Assembly (NCBI RefSeq): GCF_014905175.1
Contig: NC_057789.1
Location: forward strand, 27,834,555-27,898,554
Source of the DNA: Aphidius gifuensis
Taxonomy: Eukaryota > Arthropoda > Insecta > Hymenoptera > Braconidae
Reading direction: 5' to 3'
DNA length: 64,000 nt
The position numbers and the translations under genes were made by a program. The notes under the pieces are model-generated. The model ran no database searches, was not told the DNA's origin, and was given only the letters and a program-made list of their open reading frames with translations. Numbering within the stretch: position 1 is the first letter of the stretch; the number at the start of each line of letters is the position of its first letter. Of the stretch, positions 42,401-51,105 are shown piece by piece.

Positions 42401-43702
42401 ATTTCTTTTGATAATAATAAAATTATATTCAAACTAATGTAATTAACTTGTGAAATTTTTTTTTTTTTTTCTACTTTGTAATGTCAATATTATTGACTTT
42501 ATATTTTCATTGTAATTTTTTTGCTGAAATCATTCTAGTGACTAGTGAAAATTTAATTGGATAAAAAAATTAATTAAAAATAAATTGTAAATGAGTATTT
42601 ATTTTTTATTTAAAATTGAAGTATCTTTGTGTGGATAATTTATCAGTGACAATGTCAAGAAAGATCTACGAGAGTAAACATTCAAGTGATTTAATTTTGC
42701 AGTCAATGTTACATACAGTTTTATTATTTTATATGGTGTATTTAATTTATATCACTTTTGAGATTGAATTGACACTGTACAGTGTACATCATACTCATCA
42801 AGTTTTCCCAATTAATTTTATAGACTAATTCTACTGATTTAGAATTTTGCATATCAAGCAACATATTAATATTTCATAAGGCTAGTGTTCAGTTATGCAC
42901 AAGGTACATTGATAAAATTCAATTTATCATGCTATGTTGAACTAAAACATTCCTTAAAATTCAAAAATTATCGATAAAAAAATTTAAAAAAAAATAGGCA
43001 CTCGAAATTAAAGATTTACTCAAAGAATAATTTTATACTAGCGTTCGTTTTATAATTCATTTGATAAATTATATATTTGTTTTTAAATTACATATAAATC
43101 TATTGACGAATTTATTATTTCAAAGATAAATTGTTTTTCCAATTTAAAACCAACTAATAAATATGGATTTAATAATTTTTTTTTATTTTTATTATTTATG
43201 TATTTTATTTTTTTGTTTAAAATAAAAACACCTGTTATGTATTTTTATTTGCATTATTATTTACCCTTGATAGAAATTAATTGTGCAAGGATGAGATTTT
43301 TTTCTTTCAATAAAAATCAAAGCTTGTTATTTTTAATTTAAACAAAAAAATGTTCGATAATATTTAATTTAAATTTCTAATAAAAGTATTTAAATATAAT
43401 CTAGCAAATTTTTTCAATAACTTGAGAAAAAAAAAAAAAACCTACAAAGCTCAATGATTTTATATTTTATTTCAATTTACATTTCGATAAAAAAAAGTTG
43501 ATGAAATTAGAAAACTTGTGGAAGGCTTAATAATTTAATTGAATTAGAGTTTAATAGATAAAAAAAACTTACCGATAGCCGAACAAACTCCCAAAATCCT
43601 TGTCAAAAGAGTGAGACTGTTCTCAAGGGGACTGACAAAGTTGACAGGATTCCCATTGGGATGATCCGACGTGACTCCAAAATCCTTAGCGTAACTAGCC
43701 AT
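21497..43702 (-). CDS. Transmembrane protein 72 (TMEM72)-like protein
   Basis: Small multi-pass membrane protein, 194 residues in the proposed model. Exons in reading order: 43573-43702, 26533-26563 (tentative 31-nt exon), 22959-23030, 22113-22252, 21696-21835, 21497-21568. Four hydrophobic helices: LTLLTRILGVCSAIG onward, ASTMIFFLEITWAITLFV, RSLFYIPLSCILVW, and LWLSFVAAGLLAVLSLLH. Then comes an acidic, Gly/Met-containing tail ending DSDMEI. The order and spacing resemble vertebrate TMEM72 (kidney-expressed, function unknown), for example CILVWKPHNLWL against its CFLHPVLVWHV segment. Exon one ends in phase 1 and exon three starts needing two bases, so one exon of length 1 mod 3 is required between them. 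The 31-nt candidate fits this and restores an open frame. The last four exons are secure; the link to the first exon across about 17 kb is inference. Function is unknown. Confidence 0.68.
23031..26532 (-). other. Large intron of TMEM72-like gene (3' one)
   Basis: AT-rich intron of about 3.5 kb. It holds one member of a diverged 46-bp repeat pair (23493-23538). ORFs at 25268-25465 and 25749-25991 are low-complexity and lack splice or family support. Confidence 0.5.
23493..23538 (+). repeat. Diverged 46-bp repeat, copy 1
   Basis: Begins AATCTAATATTTTCATTATC and ends GTGAGTTTAGCAA. It matches 26866-26911 at 41 of 46 positions by eye, same strand, with no length difference. Copies are about 3.4 kb apart. 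The core CTGCAGTAAGGGTGAG contains a perfect splice-donor-like string, but no frame stays open through both copies. Confidence 0.6.
26866..26911 (+). repeat. Diverged 46-bp repeat, copy 2
   Basis: Partner of 23493-23538 with five substitutions and no gaps. It lies about 300 bp upstream (on the gene's strand) of the tentative 31-nt exon. Confidence 0.6.
34037..34129 (-). other. Unassigned coding-like exon inside the TMEM72-like intron
   Basis: On the minus strand a good acceptor (TATTCTTCAG) precedes an open frame that starts SEVRAKTITTNAIDTRG and continues MRVSGSCHLVVKW to a possible donor GTATAC at 34036. If that donor is not used, the frame runs on through VYQHGYHCNDQGF. A stop codon lies just upstream of the acceptor, as expected at an exon edge. 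Codon choice is mixed and GC is well above the flanks, unlike the surrounding low-complexity ORFs. I do not recognise the protein. It could be an exon of an unseen gene, an alternative exon of the host gene (length 93 nt, phase 0), or chance. Confidence 0.35.
36429..36506 (+). other. Three-way-junction hairpin element
   Basis: Outer stem GGTGCA/TGCACC (36429-36434 with 36501-36506) encloses two hairpins. Hairpin A is 36436-36446 with 36451-36460: ten pairs, one bulged G, one G-U, loop AATG. Hairpin B is a perfect 10-bp stem, GTGGAGACAA/TTGTCTCCAC (36467-36476 with 36481-36490), loop TAAA. The layout is tRNA-like without a T arm, and GC is above background. It may be a structured RNA, a tRNA-derived repeat fragment, or a transposon end. 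No family is recognised. Confidence 0.45.
36858..37309. repeat. 452-bp repeat, copy 1
   Basis: Identical by eye over its whole length to 40569-41020, same orientation, offset 3,711 bp. GC is much higher than the surrounding intron. It contains an 11-bp inverted repeat, AGGTGGTAGTG (37023-37033) with CACTACCACCT (37076-37086), and a short palindrome CCGCTATGCGG near its left end. Stops interrupt every long frame, so it is not protein-coding. It looks like a non-autonomous mobile element or a fragment of one; the family is unknown. Confidence 0.8.
38601..38760 (-). mobile_element. tRNA-derived SINE-like element
   Basis: On the minus strand, from about 38760 downward, the sequence has a pol III A-box-like string TGGTCAAGTTGGTAAAGCGC (plus-strand 38733-38752). 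About 30 bp later comes a B-box GATCGAATCC (38693-38702). The stems needed for a real tRNA do not pair, so it is a tRNA-like head, not a tRNA gene. Downstream, 38601-38641 forms a 13-bp hairpin (TAGAACAAGT with ACTTGTTCTA at its core). Head plus structured body is the usual plan of a tRNA-derived SINE. The 3' end and any target-site duplication are not resolved. Confidence 0.6.
40387..41027. mobile_element. Possible insertion bounded by 11-bp direct repeats
   Basis: CTTTTCCAACC occurs at 40387-40397 and again at 41017-41027, immediately at the right end of the second 452-bp copy. This would be a target-site duplication around an insertion of about 620 bp, made of the 452-bp repeat plus about 170 bp on its left. 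The equivalent site of copy 1 has only a 7-bp match (CTTTAAC at 36520-36526 and 37306-37312), so the element limits are tentative. Confidence 0.45.
40569..41020. repeat. 452-bp repeat, copy 2
   Basis: Exact copy of 36858-37309. The 11-bp inverted repeat is at 40734-40744 and 40787-40797. Identity extends from ATATATTTTGCC at the left to GGAGGCTTT at the right, after which the flanks differ. The lack of divergence in an AT-rich, repeat-tolerant intron points to a recent copying event. Confidence 0.8.
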
Positions 43703-44865
43703 TGTCAAATGTGTCAACAGACGATATCAGTATCACAAAGCAATCTTCAGAATCCAGTATGATCAAAAGTAAAATTGTTTTTTTAAAATTTTTTTATTTC
43801 ATTTAAAAAAAAAAAAACAAAGAAATAATAACAAAATTTATTTAGCTATTTTTTAAATTATTTTTTATTTGATTATTGTTATTAGTAACTAATATATTGT
43901 CTTTATTAATTTATTAAAATTTTATTATTAATTTTTTATTTGACAAAATAAATATTAAACTGAACTGTTTTTCCTTGGCAAGATCGCGCTGTACTGAGAG
44001 TAGCAAGGGTGCTTCACAGCATCCCTGTGATGATGAAAGTTCGATTCTGCGCTTGTCTCTGATGGTGGTTGTTTTTTTATTTTTCATGTTTTTTTTTTAT
44101 CGTTTTTTTACAAATGTGAACATTGAGACAGGCGCCGCGTGTTTCAAGTTGCTCTTGTTTGCCCTGATACTAAAATTTTACCGATTAATTATCCGCAGCT
44201 CTCGTTTGCATCATAATTATCCTCATTAGAATAACGATGTCATCACAAATTATGCATGATTTTTCTTTCAAACTGAATAATTTTATGTTGAAAAAAAAAA
44301 ACATATTGTTTTGAAGGTAAAAAAATTCATAAAAACTACACTTGTTTTTAAATTTACTGTTTTTTATTTTTATAATATTAATTTTTTTTCCCATTAGCAA
44401 AATACGCAAACACTCTGAATTAATTTTTATTTTTTAATTATAATTTATACATTTAGTAATTAATTTTTTTTTTTATAAATAAAAAAAAGTGAGGTAGACA
44501 ATTCAGTGATGTTCAAATTACTACATTTAACTCTGATTAAAAAAAAAATGAGTTGCTATTTTCATTGAGTTTTTCTGGACCCAAGTATATCGAACGTATT
44601 TTATGAAGCGTAATAATAATTAATAACGATTGTCGAGTGCAACACAACATCGTATTTTATCTATATATAAATTTTTTTTTTTTTTTTTATTGCATGAACA
44701 GTTCAGTGCTACATGTAATAAAAACAATTAAATAATCGTTAGTGAAAATAATCACAGACAATTATCATTAACAATTAATGGAAATTAATTTAATAAAAAA
44801 TTTACAAAAAATAAAATAGAAAATAATGAAAAATATATAATTTTTATTGCCATAAAAAATAATAG
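43703..44865. other. TMEM72-like upstream region and FAM149 3' flank
   Basis: No supported coding exon. Two GC-raised patches (about 43975-44065 and 44125-44160) lie 270-460 bp upstream of the TMEM72-like ATG and probably belong to its promoter or leader. The plus-strand ORF at 43975-44229 crosses them but has no family features. The rest is AT-rich 3' flank of the FAM149-like gene. Confidence 0.4.
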
Positions 44866-47500
44866 CTACCTGTCATTATTAATTTTACTATTTTTTCTAA
44901 TATTTTTATGTGTTATTGGATTATGTTCCCATCCATTTTTCAATTGATTTGATTTAATCAATTGTCTTGTTATTTTTTTACCTTCAATTTTTAAACTATC
45001 ATTATTATTGCTGTCAGCTGATGTTGTTGTTTTTATTTTACGCGATATTGGACTCAGTGAATTTCTCTGTCGAGAAGGAATGGCAGTTGAAATAATCGAT
45101 GACCTATGAAAAATTGATAAATTTAAAATATAAAAAACTTAAAATATATGAAACTTTATTTATTATCATACCGATTTTTATTGCTAGACAATCTGGCAGG
45201 ATCAATTGGAGCAAGACGTATATTTTTTGGATAAACAGCTGATCGTACTGGTGTTTGCCATGAGTAGTATTTATCTGTATTTCTAAGTAGTGATACTCGA
45301 CTACCAGAATTTAATTTTGACATTGAATTTACATGTCTATTTGTTCCTATTATTAAAATAAAAAAATAAAAACAAAATAATTTTATTTGTTAGAAATAAA
45401 TTGGATGCTTAAAAGCACTACGGTAAAATTAAAATTTTAAATACCGTTTATTATTAAATGACAATTTCAAAGATGAAAAATAAAAATAAAAATTATCATT
45501 CTCACCGTGGGGTGTTGAAAGCTCTAATAGATGTCCAGCATATTTAATTGGTGTTGTTTTTAATGTGCAAAAACTTTCACGTGTCGTTACAGCAAATGGT
45601 ACTGGACTGACAACAGTTTTTTTATTAAATACAGTACCAAGTTTATTTCTACCAATCTGTATTTCAACACTATCTGATTCATCATCATCATCAGCATTAT
45701 CATCATAATTGTTAATTGCGTTTTTGGCATTTTTAGATAATTTATTTAAAGCACTACGTTCAGTCAATTCAAACGTTTTTATTCTATTGGCACTACTCAT
45801 TCTACTACTTGTATTATTATTATTTAATTTATTTTTATTTTTATTATTACTGTTATTATTTTTAGCACAAGTTGGAGCTGGTGTTATCCTCAATACTTTA
45901 TCCAAATTTTCAACACTTGAATTATTATCAGATTGTTTTTTTAATTCATCAGATATGTAATCCACAATAAGGTCAATAACTTCATCACGCACTTTCAATT
46001 GATATGGCGATAGTGTAATTGGTTTCTGTGATTAATTTAATTTATTATTATTATCATCAAATTAAAGTATTGTTATTAATTTTTTTGGGTTTTTTAATAT
46101 CAGATAATGGAAATAAAAATTACACGAATAAAATAGTCGCGGTAGTAAATCAAAATAATTTGACTGATTGACTTGGTAAGAAATAAAAAAAAAAAATAGT
46201 TAATACATGTAATCAATTTAATAACTTGACATTTTCTATTATGTTTTTATAAGTAATTTTATAATTTATAGGCTTGAATCAGAGGGTAATAATAAAAGAT
46301 TAAATCATTGATTTTTTTAGTTAATCATCAACATCCTAAAATAAATTATTACAAATAATTTTGATATAAAATGATTTTTTTAGTTAATCATCAACATCCT
46401 AAAATAAATTATTACAAATAATTTTGATATAAAAAGTATAAATATATATTTTATTTATTTATTTTTTTTCAACATGTTTTCGTGATTAAAGCCAATTAAT
46501 AAAGTAAAACTATTGTTTCGTGTTAAAAAAATAGTCTGATATACCATTTAAAAATATAAGAAAAATAAATAAATAAATAATGAAAATTATAAAAAAATAC
46601 ATAAACTTTTTCATGTACTTTATCGCTTGATTATATGAATTTATATGTAACTCAACACCTATATTGTCTTAAATTGAATTTTGATAACTATCATGCATTG
46701 ATAAAAATAAATAAAATTATTTAAATTAATATTACTCACTTTTTTATCTTGCTTTAATTCATTTTCTTGATTTTTTACAGTTTTAAATTTTTCAGTTGAA
46801 TTTTTTATTTCACCACTTGTTTTATAATCACTGTCTTCATCAGCAATTTCAAGTTTCATAGATTTACCAACAAGACGTAAATGTGGAATTTGTGTTCTCC
46901 ATTGAATACATTCATCCATGATATTACCCAAGGGCACTTGGTCATCCTCATTATACAAAGTTCTTTCAACGATATACCAAAGATCAAAAACTTTTCGAGT
47001 TGCTGCTTCTTCAATATCCTCAGGCCATGATGATGATGATGATGATGAAGATGTTGCTCTACCATCACCATTACAACTTGATATTTCATTTTCAATACAA
47101 TTTTGTAATGTTTTTTTTTTAACTGGACTTTGTTCAGGAAATTTTTTTTTCTTTCTAACATCATTTCTATTTTGTACTGTCATGTTTTTTATTTTTTCAT
47201 CAACACTTAATTTTTTTCCTGATGAGTCTCTAAATAATTTAAAATAATTTAATTAATTATTATTTTTATATTATAATAATATATTTAATAATAATTTTGA
47301 TATTGTTATTTAATTTTTTTTTTCTTTCGATATTTTAAACAGCAAATATTAATGATGTAATTATGCTATTTTAAATCCAATAAATTATGTTATTTATCAA
47401 TAACAAATCTATTATTATGATAATGTTTTTATTATAGAGTAATTATGTAAATGAATTATTTATACATACGTAATTTTTGATTTTCTGTTATACATTTCAT
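44866..47500 (-). CDS. FAM149-like protein (DUF3719)
   Basis: About 483 residues in the model. Exons in reading order: 47470-47500 (tentative), 46740-47227, 45506-46025, 45172-45346, 44866-45103. The recognisable part is in the second exon: WPEDIEEAATRKVFDLWYIV, then ECIQWRTQIPHLRLVGKSM, which matches the DUF3719 pattern of FAM149A/FAM149B1 (a Trp, then PHLRxxGK). The third exon opens with a helix, KVRDEVIDLIVDYISDEL, also typical of the family. Low-complexity Ser, Asn and Asp/Glu tracts lie between. The C-terminus is basic. FAM149B1 is needed for normal cilia in vertebrates; transferring this role is inference. The ATG in the first small exon is chosen because it joins in phase with acceptor TTAGAG; an alternative start is the ATG near 47183. 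The stop TAG overlaps what would be a donor-like GTAGCT. Confidence 0.75.
46309..46434. repeat. Tandem 63-bp duplication
   Basis: The unit starting TGATTTTTTTAGTTAATCAT is present twice head-to-tail (46309-46371 and 46372-46434), apparently without a mismatch. It lies in an intron of the FAM149-like gene. The identity implies a recent slip or duplication. Confidence 0.85.
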
Positions 47501-48496
47501 TATGTATGAATAACCAGCTGATTGTAAACCTCAAAATTAATAAAAAATTTACAATAAATAATAAAATAAGTGTATCAATTGAAATCTAATTTTTTTATAA
47601 ATATAACAATTTATATTATCATATTTATTCACTGTTCCACACACAAAGTTGTTAAGGTTATTATCGATTAACCGGACGTATTTTGTATGACATCAAGAAT
47701 ATAATTTATAATATTTCAAATTAAAATTTAATAAAATTATATTTAATTTTTTCATAGTATCTAATTGTAATGTGATTATTATTTACTCTTTTTTTTTTTT
47801 GTTTTTTTGTGTTTGTTATTGGATTAAAAAAAATATATATTTAAGGGTGTTTATTTGTTCTTTCTAGTCTTCGGTTTCAACTACTTTATGTACACGTTGG
47901 CTGCTCAAACTGGGTCCTGGGATTATTTCACTGGCTCAAAACAAGCCAACTTATTTGAGCCTGCGCGTGATATTTTATTCATTTTGTTATTGTGTCTATC
48001 AAAAACGATAATCTTGATTTTTTATTATTCAAGGACATCAACGCAATTTATTCGATAATTTTCAAGCTGTTTTTGACTTATGTTTACAAAGTTTGCATGA
48101 TATAATAGATATGAAATCTAACCTTTCCCAAACTTTTCTTTTCAGTTTTCTTTTTAAATTATTTCCTAGTTTTTTCTCTCTCTTTTTATTAATTATTTTT
48201 TGTTGCATGGAAATAATGTAAACACAGGTGAACACAGGTAAACACAAAAATGTTTTCCCTTTCATAGTTTCATGTTTATACAATTAGCTCTCTCTAGCGT
48301 ATTTTTTTTGAACTAAATATAAAGAAAGAGAGAGAGAGAGAAAATTATGCATGATTGCATTTGATTGCATTCGTGTGTGCATTAACAATTTTTTGATAAT
48401 AAAAAAAACATTTGTTTACTAATTATACCCGGAAGAAATAATTATTTTTTTTATTACATAAATAATATTATTTCCTTAAAGTAAAAAATAATAAAA
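47501..48496. promoter_or_regulatory. Shared upstream region, FAM149-like / TAF13
   Basis: About 1 kb between divergent starts. A GC-raised patch at about 47870-47980 includes an 8-bp inverted repeat, GGCTCAAA...TTTGAGCC (47934-47962). An (AG)7 tract is at 48327-48340. An ORF runs through the patch (47855-48058) but has no family features. The region is best read as promoter and leader sequence. Confidence 0.4.
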
Positions 48497-49245
48497 ATGG
48501 CTGCAGAAGAAGGTTTTGAGCAGGTAATATATTTATTATTAAATTATTTTGTCATTCTAACCTAAATTTTACATGTAAAAATTAAGAATATTGTTTATTA
48601 TTTTAGTTTGAAGATGAAGAAACAGAATTACAAATTGGAGGTACATTACCTGGTGGAAGAAAACGTTTATTTTCAAAAGAATTAAGATGTATGATGTATG
48701 GTTTTGGTGATGATCAAAATCCCTACACTGAGAGTGTTGATTTATTAGAAGATCTTGTTATTGAATATATTACTGAAATGACACATCGTGCTATGGAAAT
48801 TGGTCGTACTGGTCGTGTACAAGTTGAGGATATAATTTTTTTAGGTAATTATTATTAATCAACGAATTGTTATTTTATTTGTTGTCATTTACTTGATGTG
48901 ATTTTACTTTTTGACAGTGAGGAAAGATGCTCGTAAATATGCTAGAGTCAAAGACCTACTGACAATGAATGAAGAGTTGAAAAAAGCAAGAAAAGCCTTT
49001 GATGAAGTTAAATATGCAGGTAAACCCTAAATGAAAATCATCATTTTTATATTTGCATTTTGATTATTATTGTTATTACTTATTTTTCCATCAGCATGTC
49101 TATGATTATCAATTTTTTTATCTCTTTTTTTTTAATTTTTTTTTTAATAAAACATCAAATCTGCTTAGCTATTCATGATTTATATTTTTTTCATTTTCAT
49201 CGAACAAAAAAAAAAACAATTTCTATTTTAGATAATGTGCAATGA
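48497..49245 (+). CDS. TAF13: Transcription initiation factor TFIID subunit 13
   Basis: Histone-fold subunit of TFIID that pairs with TAF11 in RNA polymerase II preinitiation complexes. Exons 48497-48523, 48607-48844, 48918-49019 and 49232-49245 give 126 residues, about the usual length. Seen: KRLFSKELRCMMYGFGDD, DLLEDLVIEYITEM and GRVQVEDIIFLVRKDARKYA, which are the histone-fold helices and linker of TAF13, followed by the conserved DLLTMNEELKKARKAFDE C-terminal helix. The last exon adds only a few residues (DNVQ). If the last intron is kept, the frame ends GKP at 49028-49030 instead, which is also plausible because the family C-terminus is short. Confidence 0.95.
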
Positions 49246-49498
49246 TCAAATTTTGATGAAAGATGTACTAGAAAAGTTTGACTTAATTACTTAGTTATTC
49301 TGGTAAGATAATTTAACGAGAAAAAAAAAAAAAGAAATCAATGTTCAACAAATTTATATTATTTATATATCAAAATATTATTTCGTTTTTTAACTTGTGT
49401 ATTTATTAATGTTTTTTTTTTTCTGCAATTTGATATTATTATTTTTAATCAATGAAACTATGCATGTATCAATAAAGCATGGCTTAAAAGCTTAAGCG

Positions 49499-49504
49499 AA
49501 TAAA
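49499..49504 (+). terminator. Polyadenylation signal of TAF13 (AATAAA)
   Basis: AATAAA about 255 bp past the TAF13 stop; another AATAAA lies at 49471-49476. Either would place the 3' end close to, or across, the PPOX stop at 49543. Confidence 0.5.
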
Positions 49505-49517
49505 GATTGTTATGATA

Positions 49518-49523
49518 TTTATT
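49518..49523 (-). terminator. Polyadenylation signal of PPOX (AATAAA on minus strand)
   Basis: The plus-strand TTTATT reads AATAAA on the minus strand, 20 bp beyond the PPOX stop. Cleavage downstream of it would overlap the TAF13 3' end. Confidence 0.5.
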
Positions 49524-49542
49524 ATGTCTTTACAAAAATAAT

Positions 49543-51105
49543 TCAACAAATATTTTGAACGGCATTTTTTGCTGATAGAATAACATCGTTAAGACCAACA
49601 CCTTGATATGCCGAGCCACATAATGACAGAGGAAGACCATGTTGATTAATATAATTATGGATTCGTTTGATTCTATCTTTATGGCCAACAACATATTGAG
49701 GTATGCAGTTATTGAGTATTCCAACATGAAAATCTGTTGGATCAATTTTTATGTTCAACATTTTCTTCACATGTTCAACTGCTGTATTCAAAAAAAATTC
49801 ATCTGAAGAATTTTTACCAAAATATTCATCAAACCAGGCTCCACCCATCATTACTGTCAGTACCTGAAGAAACAAATAAACAAAAATAATAATTATCAAT
49901 TTATTATTACTACAATTGTGAGATTACCAAATAATTAATTTGTATAAATTTTTTCTTTTCTTTTATATAATAAAATAATGTGACGTGATACTTACAGTAG
50001 ATGTTTTTTGTGGATAAATACAAGAATCAAATATTATTCCTAATATTGGAATTTTTTCACTTGGTGGAACAAGAACACCAAATCCATTTATTGGTAAAAT
50101 ATTATTTTTTGGAAATTGTAAATTAACAACAGTAACATTAACTGTTGGTATATCATTTAATTCTTTAGCAAGTTCTGGATGTTGATGTTCAATTAATTTA
50201 CTAAGGCCACTTGATGGTAAACTTGATATAATATGTTTAAATTTTTTAGTATCACCATTTGTATTAAGTTCAACATGATCAGATTTAAATGTTATATTTT
50301 CACATTTACTTAATAATGATATGTCAACATTTTTTTCTAATAAATTTTCAGCAAGTGCTCTTGGTAATTGTTCTAAACCACCTTGTAATCCCCAAGCAAC
50401 CCAACGTTCTTTTCCAGATCGTGCCACAGAATTAACATTAAAATTTATTGGTTTATTATTTTTTTTAAAAACATTATCATTGTTTTTTTTATTATTAAAT
50501 GTAGTTTTTAATAAACCTTTCATGATTGATCCATGTTCTTGTTCAGCTTCAAATAATGCTTCCATTAAAAAATTAACACTTATTTTTTTAGCATCACCAG
50601 CACAAATACCACACAGCATTGGACTTATTAAATAATCAGCAGCATCTTTACCAAAACGTCTTTCAACAAAACTATAAATACTTTCATCATTTTTAATGAC
50701 TTTTGGTGCTTTAAAATCATTCCATAACATAGTTATTAATGGACGTTTGAATGGTGATTTAACTTTGAAAAAACTACCAACTGAATTTGGTAAAATATGT
50801 AATTTATTATCAACATATATTAATCTATTTTTTGCTATTGGATGTTTTGATGATATTGGTAATATTTTATCAGTTAATCCAATATCATCAATCATACGAA
50901 GTGTATTTGCACCAGGTGGACCATGTGTTCTAACTGTTCGTGGTCCTTTTTCAAATAATATACCTTTTTGTGATCTATTACTTTTTATCCATCCACCAAT
51001 TCTGTCAGATGCTTCATAAATTATTAGTGGACCAAGTTTTGGATTTTCTAGAGCATAATAAGCTGCTGATAGACCTCCAATACCTCCACCAAGTATTGCT
51101 GTCAT
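49543..51105 (-). CDS. PPOX: Protoporphyrinogen oxidase, mitochondrial
   Basis: FAD enzyme that oxidises protoporphyrinogen IX to protoporphyrin IX, the penultimate step of haem synthesis, in the mitochondrial inner membrane. Two exons, 49996-51105 and 49543-49863, give 476 residues, as in human PPOX. The N-terminus has the dinucleotide-binding motif GGGIGGLSAAYY, then a strand ending in Glu and the DRIGGW motif. Further on are EKGPRTVR, LISPMLCGICAGD and RWVAWGLQGGLEQLPRAL. The last exon carries the FAD-contacting end GSAYQGVGLNDVILSAKNAV. There is no N-terminal presequence, as is usual for PPOX, which uses an internal targeting signal. Confidence 0.95.

Larger units (their letters stand above)
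26564..43572 (-). other. First intron of TMEM72-like gene, about 17 kb
   Basis: Mostly AT-rich and gene-poor. Items of note within it are listed separately: 46-bp repeat copy (26866-26911), GC-raised island (29650-29830), island (32218-32332), coding-like segment (34037-34129), hairpin element (36429-36506), two identical 452-bp copies, and a SINE-like element (38601-38760). Long ORFs such as 28056-28517 and 38210-38497 are runs of Phe/Ile/Lys/Asn codons without family features. Confidence 0.55.

Noticed and set aside
43975..44229. 84-codon ORF upstream of the TMEM72-like start
   Set aside because: Opposite strand to the gene, crosses its likely promoter, and degenerates into Phe-rich sequence.
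47855..48058. 67-codon ORF between FAM149 and TAF13
   Set aside because: No family features, and the position between divergent starts fits promoter and leader sequence.
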